Of a stretch of DNA of 64,000 bases, positions 21,788-34,649 are shown piece after piece. The DNA is taken from assembly GCA_015501055.1 (NCBI GenBank), contig JADNYV010000022.1:62001-126000 (forward strand). Reading direction: 5' to 3'. This DNA is from Mucidula mucida (taxonomy: Eukaryota > Basidiomycota > Agaricomycetes > Agaricales > Physalacriaceae). The position numbers were made by a program, and so were the translations under genes. Position 1 is the stretch's first letter. The number at the start of each line of letters is the position of its first letter. The notes beneath the pieces are model-generated. The model ran no database searches, was not told where the DNA came from, and saw only the letters and a program-made list of their open reading frames with translations.

Positions 21788-24066
21788 TCAAGTCCTTAAC
21801 CAGGCTGACGGGTAGCCAACAGAGGGATGCGGGGCGTAAGCAGGCGGAGGCTGCAGTTGCTGCATATCCCAACGTCCATCTATCCCCGGAGGAGAGGGCA
21901 GCTCCTGCGCAGACATCCGAAGGTCACCACAATTGTATGGAAAGTGAGACTGAGAGTATGAGCGGAGATGATTATGAGGGTCTGATGTATCTTGATACGA
22001 ATAATGAGACTGCGAACGAGAATGAGACACGGGGACGGCGAAAGCGACGGGTCCATAAACAGGCAAAGGGTGGAGTGTGGGAACTTCATAGGCGTAAGCC
22101 ATGGCCATGGGCGCATGCACATAGCCAGCAGGCCATGCTGCCTGATAGCTGACTTCATGGTGAGGATAAGGAACCATGTGGTACGGAATGGTTGGTGGCT
22201 GAACAGCGACATACTGCGCACCGCCACGGTTTCTGTCCCGGAGAATAGGTTCGTCGCCTGCCGGACTCCACTTAGCGGGAGGTGGGAGACCTTTGACAGG
22301 CTCAACAGGTCGAGCCCAGTCCATGCATATATCCTGAACGTTTTCTCTCGAACTCTCTGTGCGGGTCGAGGTAGCACCACTGACGCGACGCTTGGGTATA
22401 TACTCCTCTCGGAGAGGGCCACCCTCGTCAATGTCGAACTCTGCTACCTCCATGGACATGGCAGCTTGCTCCCTCTCCAACTTTTCTTTTCGGCGCTCTT
22501 CCAGGCCAAGGAACACGGGCTGAGGATGCGAAGGGTCGAAATTGCAGGCAACCGGTGCCTGGACGATCTCATCGATGGCTTTGCGGATGATGGACAATGG
22601 GTTGGCCGACGGCCTAGAGATTGGTTGAGGATGACCAAAAGACAAGGACGAATGGTAGGTCATTATATGACCCAACCACTGTGACCAACAGGTGCTAGAA
22701 ATGTTCAAATTATACACGAAAATGTCGAGAGCCAGTGACTCGAGCAGATTTAGCGCGTGGATAGGAACATTCGAAATGGTATGCCTAAAGGATCAGATCA
22801 ATATGGGCGAACCAAAGTAGAAAGATGAAACTCACCAAGTCTTGTTGGAGAACGTGTGATCATCAAGCCATTTGTTGGCGAGCATGCAACCCAGGACAGT
22901 GAGACGGAACGGAGCACTGGCTTCCATCAACTCAGAATTATGGCCGTGCGCGGCGCCCAAGAGCGCCATCCGGAAACGAGTCTCCTTAGTATCCTGCTCT
23001 GTGATGCCAATGGCGCCGAACGAGATCGGTAGACGGACAATATACCAAAGGGCAAGTATCACGGCGGACGGCTGAAGGAGGGTAGAGAGCAGCAAGGAGT
23101 GCACGGCAGGTGCCAAGTACTCGGGCGCAGTCTTGCTATACTGCTTATGGAATGTAGGCCTGGCATCGAATGTCAACTTGATACATGAAGTAGGGCGAAA
23201 TGAAACGTACTGGACACCCCGGTAGGGCAAGGCGGCCTCACTAGTGCAAGCCTTCCAGACATAGTTGGCAATCCACTGGGAAAGGGTTCTGCTAGTTTCT
23301 TATAGCCGGCCGAGGCCGAAGGGGTGACGATCTCCTGCGGGACGACGGGTTCCTTGGGCTCTTGTACGGCGGCAATCCCGAAAGGGTAGCAATCATAGTC
23401 ACCACACTTGTTAATTCCGTACGGTATCTGGTCATCAGAGATAGCAGAGATGCCATAGTGGCCATGATAGGGCGACCCATGGCTGGCAGCAGCAACGGCA
23501 CGGTCAATGAAGTCACCAAAGGGAGTGAGTGGCTCTATAGGACTGCTGCCAATGTTGTCGCCGGGAGATTGATCCTCAAAGATCGGACTGAAAGCTCCCC
23601 GCTCGTAGGAAGCCATATCGTCACCGTGATTCATGTCGAGATCCGACACCATGGGGTCTGGAGAGCTTGCGCTCCACTGGCTGCCGGACTCGAAAAGGCG
23701 CTGACTGATGGGAGAGGACGGAGAGTCGAGCTCGTCGTCGTCGATAGGTGCGGAGGTGGTGAACAGGGGCGGAATGCACGCTTGAGCGGGCTCTCCTTTA
23801 ATAACAGACGCGTTGGCCGCGACGGCTAACCCTCTAGAAAAATCCTGATGACGAAAGTCGTCCTCCCAGATCCTGCGTGGCTTTGTGCGCCTCCAGGACG
23901 GCAGGGAATCGATCCACTCTTGTCGAGTGCCGAACGAGGGCGGCGGGCCCGTCGGGGCGGCCGGCAGCGCGTTTGTCAGACTGTGAAAGGGATTGTAGGG
24001 GCCGTTGACGGGTTTGAAGACGGGGTGAGCAGGTGGTTTGCTGTGAGTGGGAACGGGAACTGGCAT
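21788..24066 (-). CDS. Clg1/PCL-type cyclin (putative Pho85-class CDK partner)
   Basis: Large cyclin of about 725 residues. Exons are 23211-24066, 22836-23159 and 21788-22784, joined by GT-AG introns. Start ATG 24066 (MPVPVPTHSKPP). The cyclin box runs WIANYVWKAC, then HKQYSKTAPEYLAPAV, then ALWYIVRLPISFG, FRMALLGAAH and GCMLANKWLDDHTFSNKTW followed by HTISNVPIHALNLLESLAL. This matches fungal Clg1/PCL cyclins that pair with Pho85-like kinases. Flanking regions are disordered, and the C-terminal tail is Pro/Tyr-rich. In exon 1 the frame changes near 23283, within GAACCCTTTCCCAG. One base appears lost there; restoring it makes 2178 nt in frame. A poor-donor intron is the alternative. Confidence 0.8.
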
Positions 24067-25611
24067 CTGCAGAACAAAGAGACCTAAGACCGCGTCTACC
24101 TGGACACAACTGAGTCCAAGAGAATGCGATGCTCTGTCTGCGGTTGCTTTTCGCGTGGAAAAGCCGGGGAAAGTGAGCGAAGGGTGGGTCGTAATGTAGT
24201 CGTGAGATGGGAAAACAGAGAGAGCTGACGAAGACCGAGTCGATGGCAGACGCACAGCAAAGGCGTCGCCTTTTAGGAGGTCCTGCGGGCCAGAAAGTGC
24301 GGGGGAAAAGCGCAGAGAATCGGCTTTTTTCGTTGCTGGTTGCGTGGCTGACCAGGCGCAAACTTGACCGCAAGTCAAGGGAGAGATAGAGCCCTCTTCT
24401 GGCTCTGCTCTGGCTCGGTTGATGGTGGTATAAGGCAGAGAAGACCTGGCAATGGAATCGACTTGACGAGGTCGACTCTGCCAAAAAATGAGGGTGAGGA
24501 AAGCGATGTCACTATGGGTATATATGCAGATTAAGTAAGCGGTCTATGACTCGAGTCACTCGACTGAATGCTCCGATCCGTTCATTTTGGCCGATCCTCC
24601 TCGCATCGTAGGCTACTGCATTCTTGTTCGATAGGCGCTCAATACGTCAATGAGTTTGCTTGTTGCCACGCCGAGTGCAATGCATCTCGCCGACAGTCAG
24701 TTCGAGCATTCCCAAGTGTGAAGAATGGCTGATCGATGAGGCTCACTGTCCAGACTTGGCATATAAATTTATAATTAGGAGTCGACCTAACCTTGCCCTA
24801 ACCCCTCATTTCTATGCGCCACAATTGATTCATGGGCAAAGGTATGTAATGAATGAAATGCGGGCATCAAGAGCATCAAGTTTTGTGACACACGAAACCA
24901 GACTTACGTCGCGCGAGCCGAAATACGTTTGTCGTTCGCTGCGCCAGAATGGATTTGCAAGCCCGAGCGCAGCGCGCGGGATAGATTACATAGCCGAAAT
25001 CTCAATCCCCACGCGCCGCGACGTGGCCTTTCACCGCGGCCGTGTGAGCCGTGGTGACACAAAGCCGCACGTCCATTGAACAACAGAGAAACCCACGCGG
25101 GCCCGGTTGCTAGTCAGACTTTCCCAAACATAGACACGGTTAACGCGTGAAGATGCGAGGTGGGTACAGAAATTGTAACTCGTAACAATTGCCGCAACGA
25201 TCCAAGCTGTTGATTTAAAACCGGAGGTCGACCGAATGAAGATTGTTGACGCTGGAGTGACAACCCCAAGTATCCCCCTAGTCTTGTCCGGCGATAGCCA
25301 TAGTAGTCTCTGTAGATAGTAACTCGATACTAGCCAATACCCAAAGGAGACGAGTGTTGCATGAGAGTTCACCTGATAATCAGTACCTAGCAGCGGCCTA
25401 CTACTGTCAGTCACAGTGAAACAGAACATGAGCGACAGCACTAGAAGGCAGATGAGACAAACACGTTCGACGAGAAGACCTGGAGTAGAAATCACGAGAG
25501 AAGGAGTATATAGGATCTTCTCGTACGAAGTTCGTCGCGTTCTGATAATATACATTGATTAGCCCAGGCCGAAACACCAAAATAAACGTGAAAGCAAAGT
25601 CAAGACCCGAA
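24067..25611. other. Upstream leader of the cyclin gene and intergenic region
   Basis: About 24080-24500 reads as a long pyrimidine-rich leader of the cyclin gene on the minus strand. The rest, to the stop of the deacetylase gene, has only unsupported open frames, including one of 174 codons at 25031-25555 on the minus strand with a single hydrophobic stretch. Confidence 0.4.
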
Positions 25612-27578
25612 TCAATGCTCGTCATCTACGTCCATCTTATCGTCACCGTCTTTGGTGCCGTCTCCAGACCCACCAGCTGCACCGGGTGTCGGCTTCTCCG
25701 AATCATCGTCTTCCACCGTCTGAGCACTCTTCACACGTCCACCACGGCTCCTACCACCCCTAGCTCGGCCACCTCTTGCTCGCTTCGCTGGAGGAGGTGC
25801 GGGTTCTTCACTACTGCTCGTTGTATCCCCTACATCCTCATCGCGATCCCGCACAATAGCGGCGCCCCTACCACCTCTTTTGCCCCTTCCGCCGCGTCCT
25901 CTTCGCCCACCTCTCGCCCGTCGCGTGCTAGTCGGTGCTCGCGTAGTGATGTTTGACGCTGTAGGAAGTGGAGCCATGACATGATCCACATCCTTTTCTC
26001 CATCGTAGAATTCATTGGTGGCCGTCGAGTGATCATTCCTGTGCTCTCCGGCCAATGCCGTGCTTCTTTCCTCCAGCTTTTCTTCGTGTGTACGATCTTC
26101 ATTGTCCAGAAAACCCTGCAAGTTGGGAGGAATTTCCTGCATTGCAACACTGGGCGCTCCCTGGAGGTATCGTAGCTTGTTCTTGATGCTAATCGTGATG
26201 CGTTGTAATGAGGCCGTGGTGTTGAGGTTGTCAACTTTCCCCGTGAGAGGAGGATGAAGTTTCCAATGAGAATCCTCGAAGAAAGAATCGTAGACTGTCG
26301 CCGGGAGTTCGTTCGGTATTTCCGCACCTACTAAAACGGCCGTCTCGTACGTCCAACAACGAGAAACATTTTTGATGGTATAACCACCGCCACCTACAAC
26401 CAGAAGGGGTACGTTGAACGACCGGACAAAATTAACACATTCCCCATGTGCAGCGATAGAGAGGTTAAATGCGCCTAGACGGTCACATCCTAACGAATCT
26501 GCACCACATTGCAAGACTATGGCGGCGGGACTGAATGCATTTACAGTATCCCCAATCACAGTTTTGAAGATCGTCAAGTACATGTCATCGTCGATGCCAT
26601 CTTGAAGTGGGACGTTCAAACAGAAGTGTCGCCCTAACCCACTTCCATTGTCATCAAGTTTCCCCGTCCCAGGAAAGAAGTCTCCAGTGTATTTATGGAA
26701 GGAGACAGTCATGACGCGATTCGAATTGTAGAAGGCGAACTCAACGCCGTCCCCATGGTGGATATCAATGTCGATGTACAACACGCGCGGGTGATACCTG
26801 GATGCCATTCAGTATGCGTTGAAGAGAGAGATCATATAGGTGACCTCAGAAGTTCAAGGATTGCAAGAACGATATCATTGGTGTAACAGAATCCGCTGGC
26901 TTCGCCGCGTTTAGCGTGATGAAGTCCGCCGGCCCAGTTAATCGCGATATCCGTAGTTCCTGCACAGAGTTTTCGCGCAGCAGCTAGTGATCCACCAGAA
27001 GACATGCGACAAAAGTCATACATATCCGAGAAAACAGGACAGTCCTCCCCGCAATTGAACTTGTCGAGCATGTCCTTGACCTCATTTTGGTTTTGTGGCG
27101 TAACTCTGGAGCCTATTTTAGCCTGGTACAACGTCGTGAGGAGATACGTACTTTGACAGAAAATCTATGTAGTCTGAGTCATGATAAACTTCGAGTTCCT
27201 CTCGCGTCGCTCGTCGAACATCGTAGATATGATGTAACCGTTTATCCAATCCATATCCAAGTACAAGGGCGTTGGTCAGAGTTAGCCGATGAGGTTTCAT
27301 GGGATGGCGTTCCTGATCCGTATTCCATGAGATACAGAATTCACAGAGAGTTGTCACCATACTCCATAATGTTGCGCACCGACATCTCTTGGGAAGTAAT
27401 ACGAGACTATTGGGCGTGAATGTGGCTGAGGCGTCAATGTTAGCATGGGTACCATGACAATATTCACGCGTACGTGGATGCGTTCCGTTATGGGCTGTGC
27501 TGTTCCATGTATAGCACGATTCATGAAATACGGCGTCGAGGAGAACGTGGTGGATTTGCGTTGGGAGCCAGAAACCAT
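25612..27578 (-). CDS. HOS2: Class I histone deacetylase, Hos2/HDAC3 type, with RGG-rich tail
   Basis: Zinc-dependent deacetylase acting on histone tails, by family as the catalytic part of a Set3C/NCoR-like complex. Exons 27474-27578, 27363-27425, 27152-27312, 26845-27105 and 25612-26797 give 1776 nt, 591 residues. Motifs: [53 protein letters not shown] (zinc ligands), [53 protein letters not shown] and [16 protein letters not shown]. The last block favours Hos2/HDAC3 over Rpd3. The final 120 residues or so are a Gly/Arg-rich RGG region ([14 protein letters not shown]) followed by acidic patches, an unusual extension. It is divergent from Far11, 226 bp between starts. Confidence 0.93.
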
Positions 27579-27804
27579 GGTCTTGAATGGCCAAGTCAGT
27601 TGAAATATGCGCGTAGATGAATGAGCTTCGAGATATAAGCCGCTAACTCCCGCGGCTCAGTGAAAAGATTCGAGCTTAAACGCGTTTGACTCTGAATGAT
27701 GCGTAGAATACAGTAGCAGGTCGTCAAAGTTTGCAGATAAGATGAAGCCAAGCAAAGTACACAGCCACCACAGACTCGCTGATCGCGTCTTGACGGCGGC
27801 AACC

Positions 27805-30800
27805 ATGTCAACATTCCTGAATGGATCGCTTTCAGAGGGCGGTGGCTCGAACATGAGGCAGGATGCGCAGGACTCGATTACGCTGGGACAGCTCAAAGCC
27901 ATGGTCGGCTCCGCACCAAAACCAAAGGTGAGTGCTTGCATTTGACCTCACTGCAATAAACGAACAACTATAATCTAGCAATGGTGGTACGATTACAACT
28001 ACGACGACGAGGATACCGTCATGAATGAGTTAGATGAGCTGTATTCGTATGTCGAGATGCCACAAGTTTCCGAGAATCTCAAGGCCTGGCAGGGATCATT
28101 CACTCAAGGTGAGTTTAGTGTTTCTCCCTTAATATGCTTGTAACGCGCCGTAGAATGGACCAAAACTCCTTTGCCGCAACGAAGAGCTCACGTTGAAATG
28201 CTGTTGGAAGGCCTTGAACATCGTGATGCTGTTATTCGCTTCACCAATGCCCGGAGATTATTCTATATCGTTCAAGGTGGATGCTGACGACTGCGAGGCG
28301 GTGCAGAAATACTGACGTGATGACAGGAACCTTTGCCGAAACCGGTTCTCCTGAGCATCAATTGCACTGGATATTCGAAAACTGCAAGATAGTCCGCGCC
28401 GCGAATGGTGTCAGTGCCATTGTTGAAGCATACAAGATAGCTAGTTCCAAGCATGACATCTTATGGTATGTCTTGCTTCAGCGTCTTTTTTATCGCGCCC
28501 CGACCCTTCCCACAGTTCTCTATCGGATGCCGACGTTGCACATCTGAGCATTTCACTCGAAGACAAATCAAATGTTCTCGAAGAGGTGCTCACTGAGCTT
28601 TCCGTCTACATCGGCATGTTGTATCATTTGATTGAAATCTTCAAAGGGCACGAAGATTTTGCCGAAGAACTCAGTGAGTGTTGCGTCCATAAAACGAGAC
28701 CTCGCTCATTAATTCAGTGAGCTTGGACCCACCTCTCCCCGTATACCTCTTCAACATAGTGTCCGGACTGCGCGACAAGAGTGCCAAAGGTTACCCTGTC
28801 AAGAAAGTAGGTTCGCATTATTTCCTACAAGTACGCTACTCATCTCCTCAGCTTCTCCTCCTCTTGTGGAAAACATTGCTATCTTGTTTTGGCGGTGTTC
28901 GTGATTACGCGAGGGTTCAGAATCTTTCTCGCGAATTGGCCGGTCTGTCGGAAACTCGTGAACCCGAAGAAGGTGCTATGGCTTCGTCTCTTCCGACAAT
29001 GTACTGACCCTATTGGAAGGGTCAACAGTAATCAAATCCTCTCCTCTCGATATAGAAACGTTTAGACAAGAAACCACTGTCAAATATCCAACCTTCACGC
29101 CTCCGCCTCAACCTAACGCCCATTCACTTCCCGATGTACATGCACCAACGCCAACTATGTTTTCCTCGTCCACCCTCACTAGTAAACTTGCCCAAGCATA
29201 CTCCCCAATCCCTGTCCGTCACCACTATCATCACGATGATACTGAGAACCAATCTGGACTTCCGCATAACGGAATGCCTTACCACCCTGGTGCTCACAAT
29301 TCCGGTTTTAGGAATCCCCAACCGCCGACACCTGCTCCTTCTCCCCCTCCAGGACCCAAGACGAAAAAGCAGGCTTATCAGACTGACCAGAATCGTCCTT
29401 TCTTATTTCCTTTCTCGCGTTCCCAGACAAAGGATGCCAGACTCGTACCATTCGCAATCGACGAAGCCGACAAACTATACAGTCGTCATATGTACATCAG
29501 TCTAGCATTGTCACAGATGTGGCGGACACGAGAAGATTGTATGACATTTGAAAGTGGGCTCGACCACATGCCGGGTTCTGGGGGGGACTTCAAGCCCTCA
29601 ACCTTCAAATCCCCAGCGCCAGAACTAGAAGTGAGAGATTTGCTTGGCCTATTTACTCTATTCATCGAGTCTCTTGTCAGGATCAAGAATCTGCCGAGCC
29701 GCTTCCCGATGTAGCACTCTTGGACGAAAAGATAGCAGAAGCGACAGCCGCTCTTGATAAAGCAGAAACAACATCCGAGAAACGGAAAGCGAAGGAACGA
29801 CGGGAGGATTTGATACGTCTCAAACGCGTCGAGCAAATCTATGTAAGACTTTCCGTTCTCTGAAGACACCAGTTGACATTGTCCAGTCTGCCGGGCTTCC
29901 GGTACTGTCTGGATGGGTCCTTGTCCTTCTCAAGCTTTTATTGGCTACCGTTTCGGCTAGCCCGAACTTCCAACAGGGTGGACCTCAAGGAACTAATCTG
30001 TTTCCGGGCATGATTTCTCGTAGGTATCCTGCCATTTCTTGGTCTATCTTCTTAAAAGACCGTAGCCCAGGAACCTCCCAATCCACCAACACCAACATTG
30101 GATGAGATCGATGTTACACGTCATCGTGAAATCACTTCGAAGGCGGTGTCTGCAATATTACTTCTGGTCTTGAAGTGGTTCAAGGTTTCACGTTTGTCGT
30201 TCTTTCCCCTTCGTTATATCGATACTCAGCATCATTTTGACAGACGTTATGAAGTTTCATCACCTTGGCCAATTGTTATTAGACACAAACTGTTTGCTGC
30301 TTCTCTTAAAGATGTTTGGTCTTCAGGAAGTGTCAACTTCTCTAGTTGCTCGGAATGATTCTCCCGAGAACAAGTACACTTTTGACCGACATTCCATTCC
30401 ACCTCGCTGATGCTTGAACTAGTTTCTTCCGCTATTGCTACCTACACTTCTCAAAGAACCCGCAGCCTATACGTCCAGAAGATAGTATGCTCAAGCCACC
30501 ACGGCATACAGTCATCAAATCCCGCAAGCTTCCGAATGGCGAAACCCTGGAGGAAGAGGTCGACATGGTCACTGACTATTCGTGGCGCAATTTCTTCACT
30601 ACGATAAATTTTGCGAAGATCATGCAGAAGTTATCGAAGCATCGTTCACATCGTATCTGGATGCTGGTGCAGTATAAGAGTTCTGTGAGTCGTCTCCTTT
30701 GAGTCTTATTCCTTTCGTCTGACATGCATATGCGCAGGCTGTTTTGAAGCGTATACTTCGCGTCCAACATCCCATGCTCCAGCTTCATTTACTGAAACTC

Positions 30801-31937
30801 ATCAAGAGTCAAGTTCCCTTCTGTGGCCGAAAATGGCGACAGAGTAAGCTGTCAATTTTCACGTCGTGCTTTACCTCAAAGTCTTTTTGTCCGCAGCAAA
30901 CATGAAGGTCATCACTGCCATATATCTCAATTGTAGACCGGACCTCCGTGATGAATGGCTTACCGGATCTGAAATAGATGACGCTGCTGATGCATCCGTA
31001 CGTTGCATGCGATTTGTTTTCTGGCCCTCAACATTAACATGTTCCCAGGCCCAAGAGACAGCCCTGAGGCATCTGGTGAAATTTTGTTAGTCTCGTGGCC
31101 TCTGAAGATGACGGTATATTGAAGCGCATCCTATAGATAATACCAGGAGATATGGGGCGAATGCAACCAACGCTCAGCATGGGCCATTACATCGGCGGTC
31201 AGGAAGCATGTCACATCAGTTGGAAGGTCTTCATCCAGGTCCTGAGCTTTCCATGATTCGTCCGACCGGTACTCCCAACATGGTGGAAGCGGATGTCTTC
31301 CCTCCAGCTCGTTCTCAAGCCCCGGATCCATCGATATTCCTTCCTTATACAACTGAAGACATCAACTTTGAAGATGAGTACGAGGAGTATATGTCCGATA
31401 TAGGATGGGCCGAGGGTGGAACGGCTGCAGATTTTGGTGGAGCTTCTGCATGGTCCCGGTTTCCTACTGAATTTGCAGCGGACATCGCAGATGGCATCAG
31501 TGATAGTGAGAGTATTGTTTCCATCGGGGACTTGGGTGAGCAGATGGCATCCGAGCGCGACTCCGAAACTGTGGACGAGAATAGGAATGATTGGGAGGTG
31601 AGGCGACTTCCTAATGGGAGACAACTACGTGTTGACTGGCCGTATTTCCATAGCATATGAGTCCGAAGACCATGGCTGCGTTACCGAAATCGCCTGCGGG
31701 TGGACGTCGGTCTTCAGGGACTGGACTTCGGCCTGTAATTCCCTTCGGGCTGGATAGTGGTAACCCTGTCGACTTAGATGAAGAGGAAGATGATATTGGC
31801 GAGATGGGCCATGCCCCACGAGAGGACTCTGCATTCGCTTCCGGCGGGGGAGTGGATGAAGTGGAATATGCTTACGGGTATGTGGGCTCTTTTTCTCTCC
31901 TATCCACGCTCAATGTACTCACTCGGGCAGCATCTAG
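27805..31937 (+). CDS. FAR11: STRIPAK complex scaffold Far11/STRIP
   Basis: Homologue of yeast Far11, animal STRIP1/2 and Neurospora HAM-2, a scaffold of the striatin-interacting phosphatase and kinase complex that controls cell fusion and fruiting in fungi. Nineteen exons from 27805-27927 to 31931-31937 sum to 3243 nt in frame, 1080 residues. The N1221 domain starts at DEDTVMNELDELYSYVEMP and includes HVEMLLEGLEHRDAVIRFTN, FAETGSPEHQLHWIFENC and KGYPVKKLLLLLWKTLLSCF. After a Pro-rich linker come a coiled coil (AEATAALDKAETTSEKRKAK) and the C-terminal DUF3402 region (KVSHVMKFHHLGQLLLDTN, FFRYCYLHFSKNPQP, DYSWRNFFTTINFAKIMQK). An alternative in-frame ATG lies at 27742. The last exon carries only seven coding bases. 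Confidence 0.93.
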
Positions 31938-32114
31938 CATATAAAGAATTCATCTGTCTGTACCATACGCATGCTATATTGTAACTATGCTCTCCATGTC
32001 AGTAGTTCAGGGGCTGTGCAGGCTTTGCGGTCCGATTTCCGAGACGTGCGATTTACCTGGGGTTGAACTTAGCTATTTGTCTAAGGCTTTCAAGTAGTGT
32101 CTAGCTCAACAACG

Positions 32115-34324
32115 ATGTGGACTTCAGTCTTACTCCTGATTGGCGCGTTCTTCGTTAAACTCTGGAATCTCTTTCCACATTCAACCCAGTCTGTGGTTGT
32201 CGATCTCGGATATGCTTCATATGAAGGAGTATATGACGCGAAGAACACACTCTTTCTCGGTATTCGTTATGCTGCTCCTCCTATAGGCGAGAACATTTGA
32301 CTCGTGGTGCGACACTGACGCGAATCCTACACCCATTAGGCGCTCTCAGATGGAGGGAACCCAAAGATCCTTTCGCGGTAGAAGGCATACAGCGTGCTGT
32401 TGTCGCGCCACCTTCTTGCTACCAAGGCCTTCTTGGTTCGGCTTTGAAAAATCCCGTTGTCAAGAGTAGCAATGAAGACTTTTGGCAGCCGAGTCTCAAC
32501 ATTGATGCCACAGAGGATTGTCTTTATCTCAGGTGAGTACTAAATCGTGTCTACGATGCTTGTTAAATTGCTTGTATGCAGTGTGTCTTCTCCGGGACGA
32601 CTTCAACCGAGTGCTGAACCTGATAAGTTGTTACCTGTCGTTGTCTGGATTCATGGTGGCGGGTAAGAGTGAGCCGCCACGTCTATGTCCTGCAGAAGTC
32701 CTAAACCTAAACCTCCCAGGTATGCGTTTGGCAGTAGCGCTGGTTACAACGGAGAGGATATCGTCCGCGCGTCTGGCGATGGAGTCGTTGTCGTCATTAT
32801 ACAATATAGACTGGGCTTGTTCGGATTCCTTGCCGGACAGAAAGTAAAGGAAGACGGAGCTCTGAATGTCGGTCTACGTGCGCAATGCTCTTGTTCCGAC
32901 CTACGGAGCTCTGACCAAAGCAATAGTCGACCAACAGTTTGCTTTGAAATGGGTTCAGAAACATGTATGCACGCGAGCGCCTTCCGATGTCAGGATGGCT
33001 GAAAGACGTTTTCAGATCAACAAATTCGGCGGTGATCCTAAGCGAGTCACGATATGGGGACAGTCTGCAGGTGTTATAGCTCATGGCTTGTTGGAAGGCC
33101 ATGACTGAATGCTCTCTAGGCGGTGGATCGGTCCTTCAACATGTTATCGCTAACAATGGGCAAACATCACCGCCACTGTTTAAAGCTGCTATCGCCAGTT
33201 CGACTTATTTGCCTTCACAATACATATACAACGACTCTGTTCCTGAGGTATAGAACTGATGGCTTATTAGTTTGACAAAACCATATTCATTACTATCCTT
33301 TAGTTCTGGTATCGTCAAGTCGTGGAGCGTGCCAAGTGAGTAATCCTTTTCGGCTTCCTAATGTTGGTAATGTTGACCTGCCCGCCACAGGTGTGGCTCT
33401 GTTGAGGATACGCTGGACTGTCTAAGAAAGACTGAGTCGCAAACGCTGCAGACCGCCAATGCTGATATCGGCTTACGGACGTTCTATGGCACTTTACCCT
33501 TTGTTCCAGTTGTTGATGGAGAGTTATTGCTCAGCGACCAACTACAGCTCTCAAAGAGGGCAAAGTCAATGGGGTATGCTAATAATATATTCACTAGTAC
33601 GGTGCTGCTGACGAAACACAGAAAGCGCTCCTAGTTACCACTGTCAGCGACGAGGGTTCTGCATTCGTCAGTGAACACACTACAAGCCTTTCGGATTATA
33701 TTCGAAACTTGTTTCCCAACCTGAGCAAGCATCACATTGCAACCGCTGTGAAATTGTACGCTAATATGGGTGATGCCTTCATTCAAGCTTCGGCGGTTAT
33801 GTCTGAAAGTTGGTCTATTGCTACGTGTCCACGCTGCATCGACGCTAATCCTCTTGTGTGTAGGTATCTTTGTGTGCCCTTCGTACTTCTTACTTGACGC
33901 GTTTCGTAGTCGATCATACAAGGTAATAAAAGCCACCTCCTGTTCCAATCTATCAGCGACTCATACTTAGTCTCTTTAATCCAGAGTGAATTTGCCATAC
34001 CACCTGCGAAACATGGCCATGACTTGCAGTACATCTTCCCAACGTCAGCTCTATCTTGATTACCCCTCTATCCCATTGCCTGACAATCGCGTTCCAGGAC
34101 CTTCGGGGCTGGTCCTTTCAATAACCTCGATTTCATCAAGGCTTCTCTCGGCTTTTCCTGCGTTTGCTGTATCGCACGATCCCAACGAGACGTTTGAGCC
34201 GACGATTACTCCGACATGGAACGTTTATGCAGCCGGAGGGATGAATACCGAGATGCGATTCAACAAAAGTACAGGAAACGAAGCTATGATCGAACGGCAT
34301 TTCGACTTCACCTCAAATCCTTGA
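32115..34324 (+). CDS. Type B carboxylesterase/lipase (secreted or membrane-anchored), possibly damaged
   Basis: Alpha/beta-hydrolase esterase family (PF00135-like). A hydrophobic N-terminus (WTSVLLLIGAFFVKLW) suggests secretion or anchoring. Exons recover the order FLGIRYAAPPIG, ALRWREPKDPF, DCLYLSVSSP, PVVVWIHGGGYAFGS, IIQYRLGLFGFL, FGGDPKRVTIWGQSAGGGS (nucleophile elbow, Ser in GQSAG instead of GESAG), ALKEGKVNG, SIFVCPSYFLLDAF and FAVSHDPNETFEPTITP. The first intron (32287-32339) must use a GC donor. Frame breaks appear near 33523 (one base lost, before RPTTALKEG) and near 34147 (one base gained, before LSAFPAFAV). The true end may be near 34424. Two lesions make it either a decaying gene or a victim of base-call errors. 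Confidence 0.7.
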
Positions 34325-34649
34325 TAGATGCGCGTAAGTAACGCAATCAAAAGGCCTAAAGCCGCCTTTCTGACCCCGTCATTTCAAGGTTTTGGATAGT
34401 GTTGGCACAGAAATTGGCCAATGAAGTTGGGATCGTAGCAGTGGTTGTGGGAACAACAAGTCTATTGCCAGTATTGGGCCTCACATTTGAGCACTAAAAA
34501 TACATTTATTCCTGTAGTCCTTGTGAAGTATAGAGTCCTAAACTAGCAATACCCTGAGGGCCCTTCAGAGTTCCAGTCAGCCATTGAGTAGCGACTATCT
34601 CTACACCTGGCTCCTCTCCTGGATCTCCAACTGTCAAGAGTCCAAGACC

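Noticed and set aside
21387..21872. Minus-strand open frame overlapping the cyclin 3' end
   Set aside because: It overlaps the supported cyclin exon in another frame and lacks any motif.
24660..25079. Plus-strand open frame upstream of the deacetylase
   Set aside because: It starts at a non-ATG codon and has no recognisable domain or splice support.
25031..25555. Minus-strand open frame of 174 codons with one hydrophobic stretch
   Set aside because: It has an ATG, but no family match and an unusual composition; I judged it chance, though RNA-seq could change that.
25612..27578. Assignment of the deacetylase to Rpd3 instead of Hos2
   Set aside because: [16 protein letters not shown] and the [11 protein letters not shown] block favour the Hos2/HDAC3 branch; Rpd3 was considered less likely.
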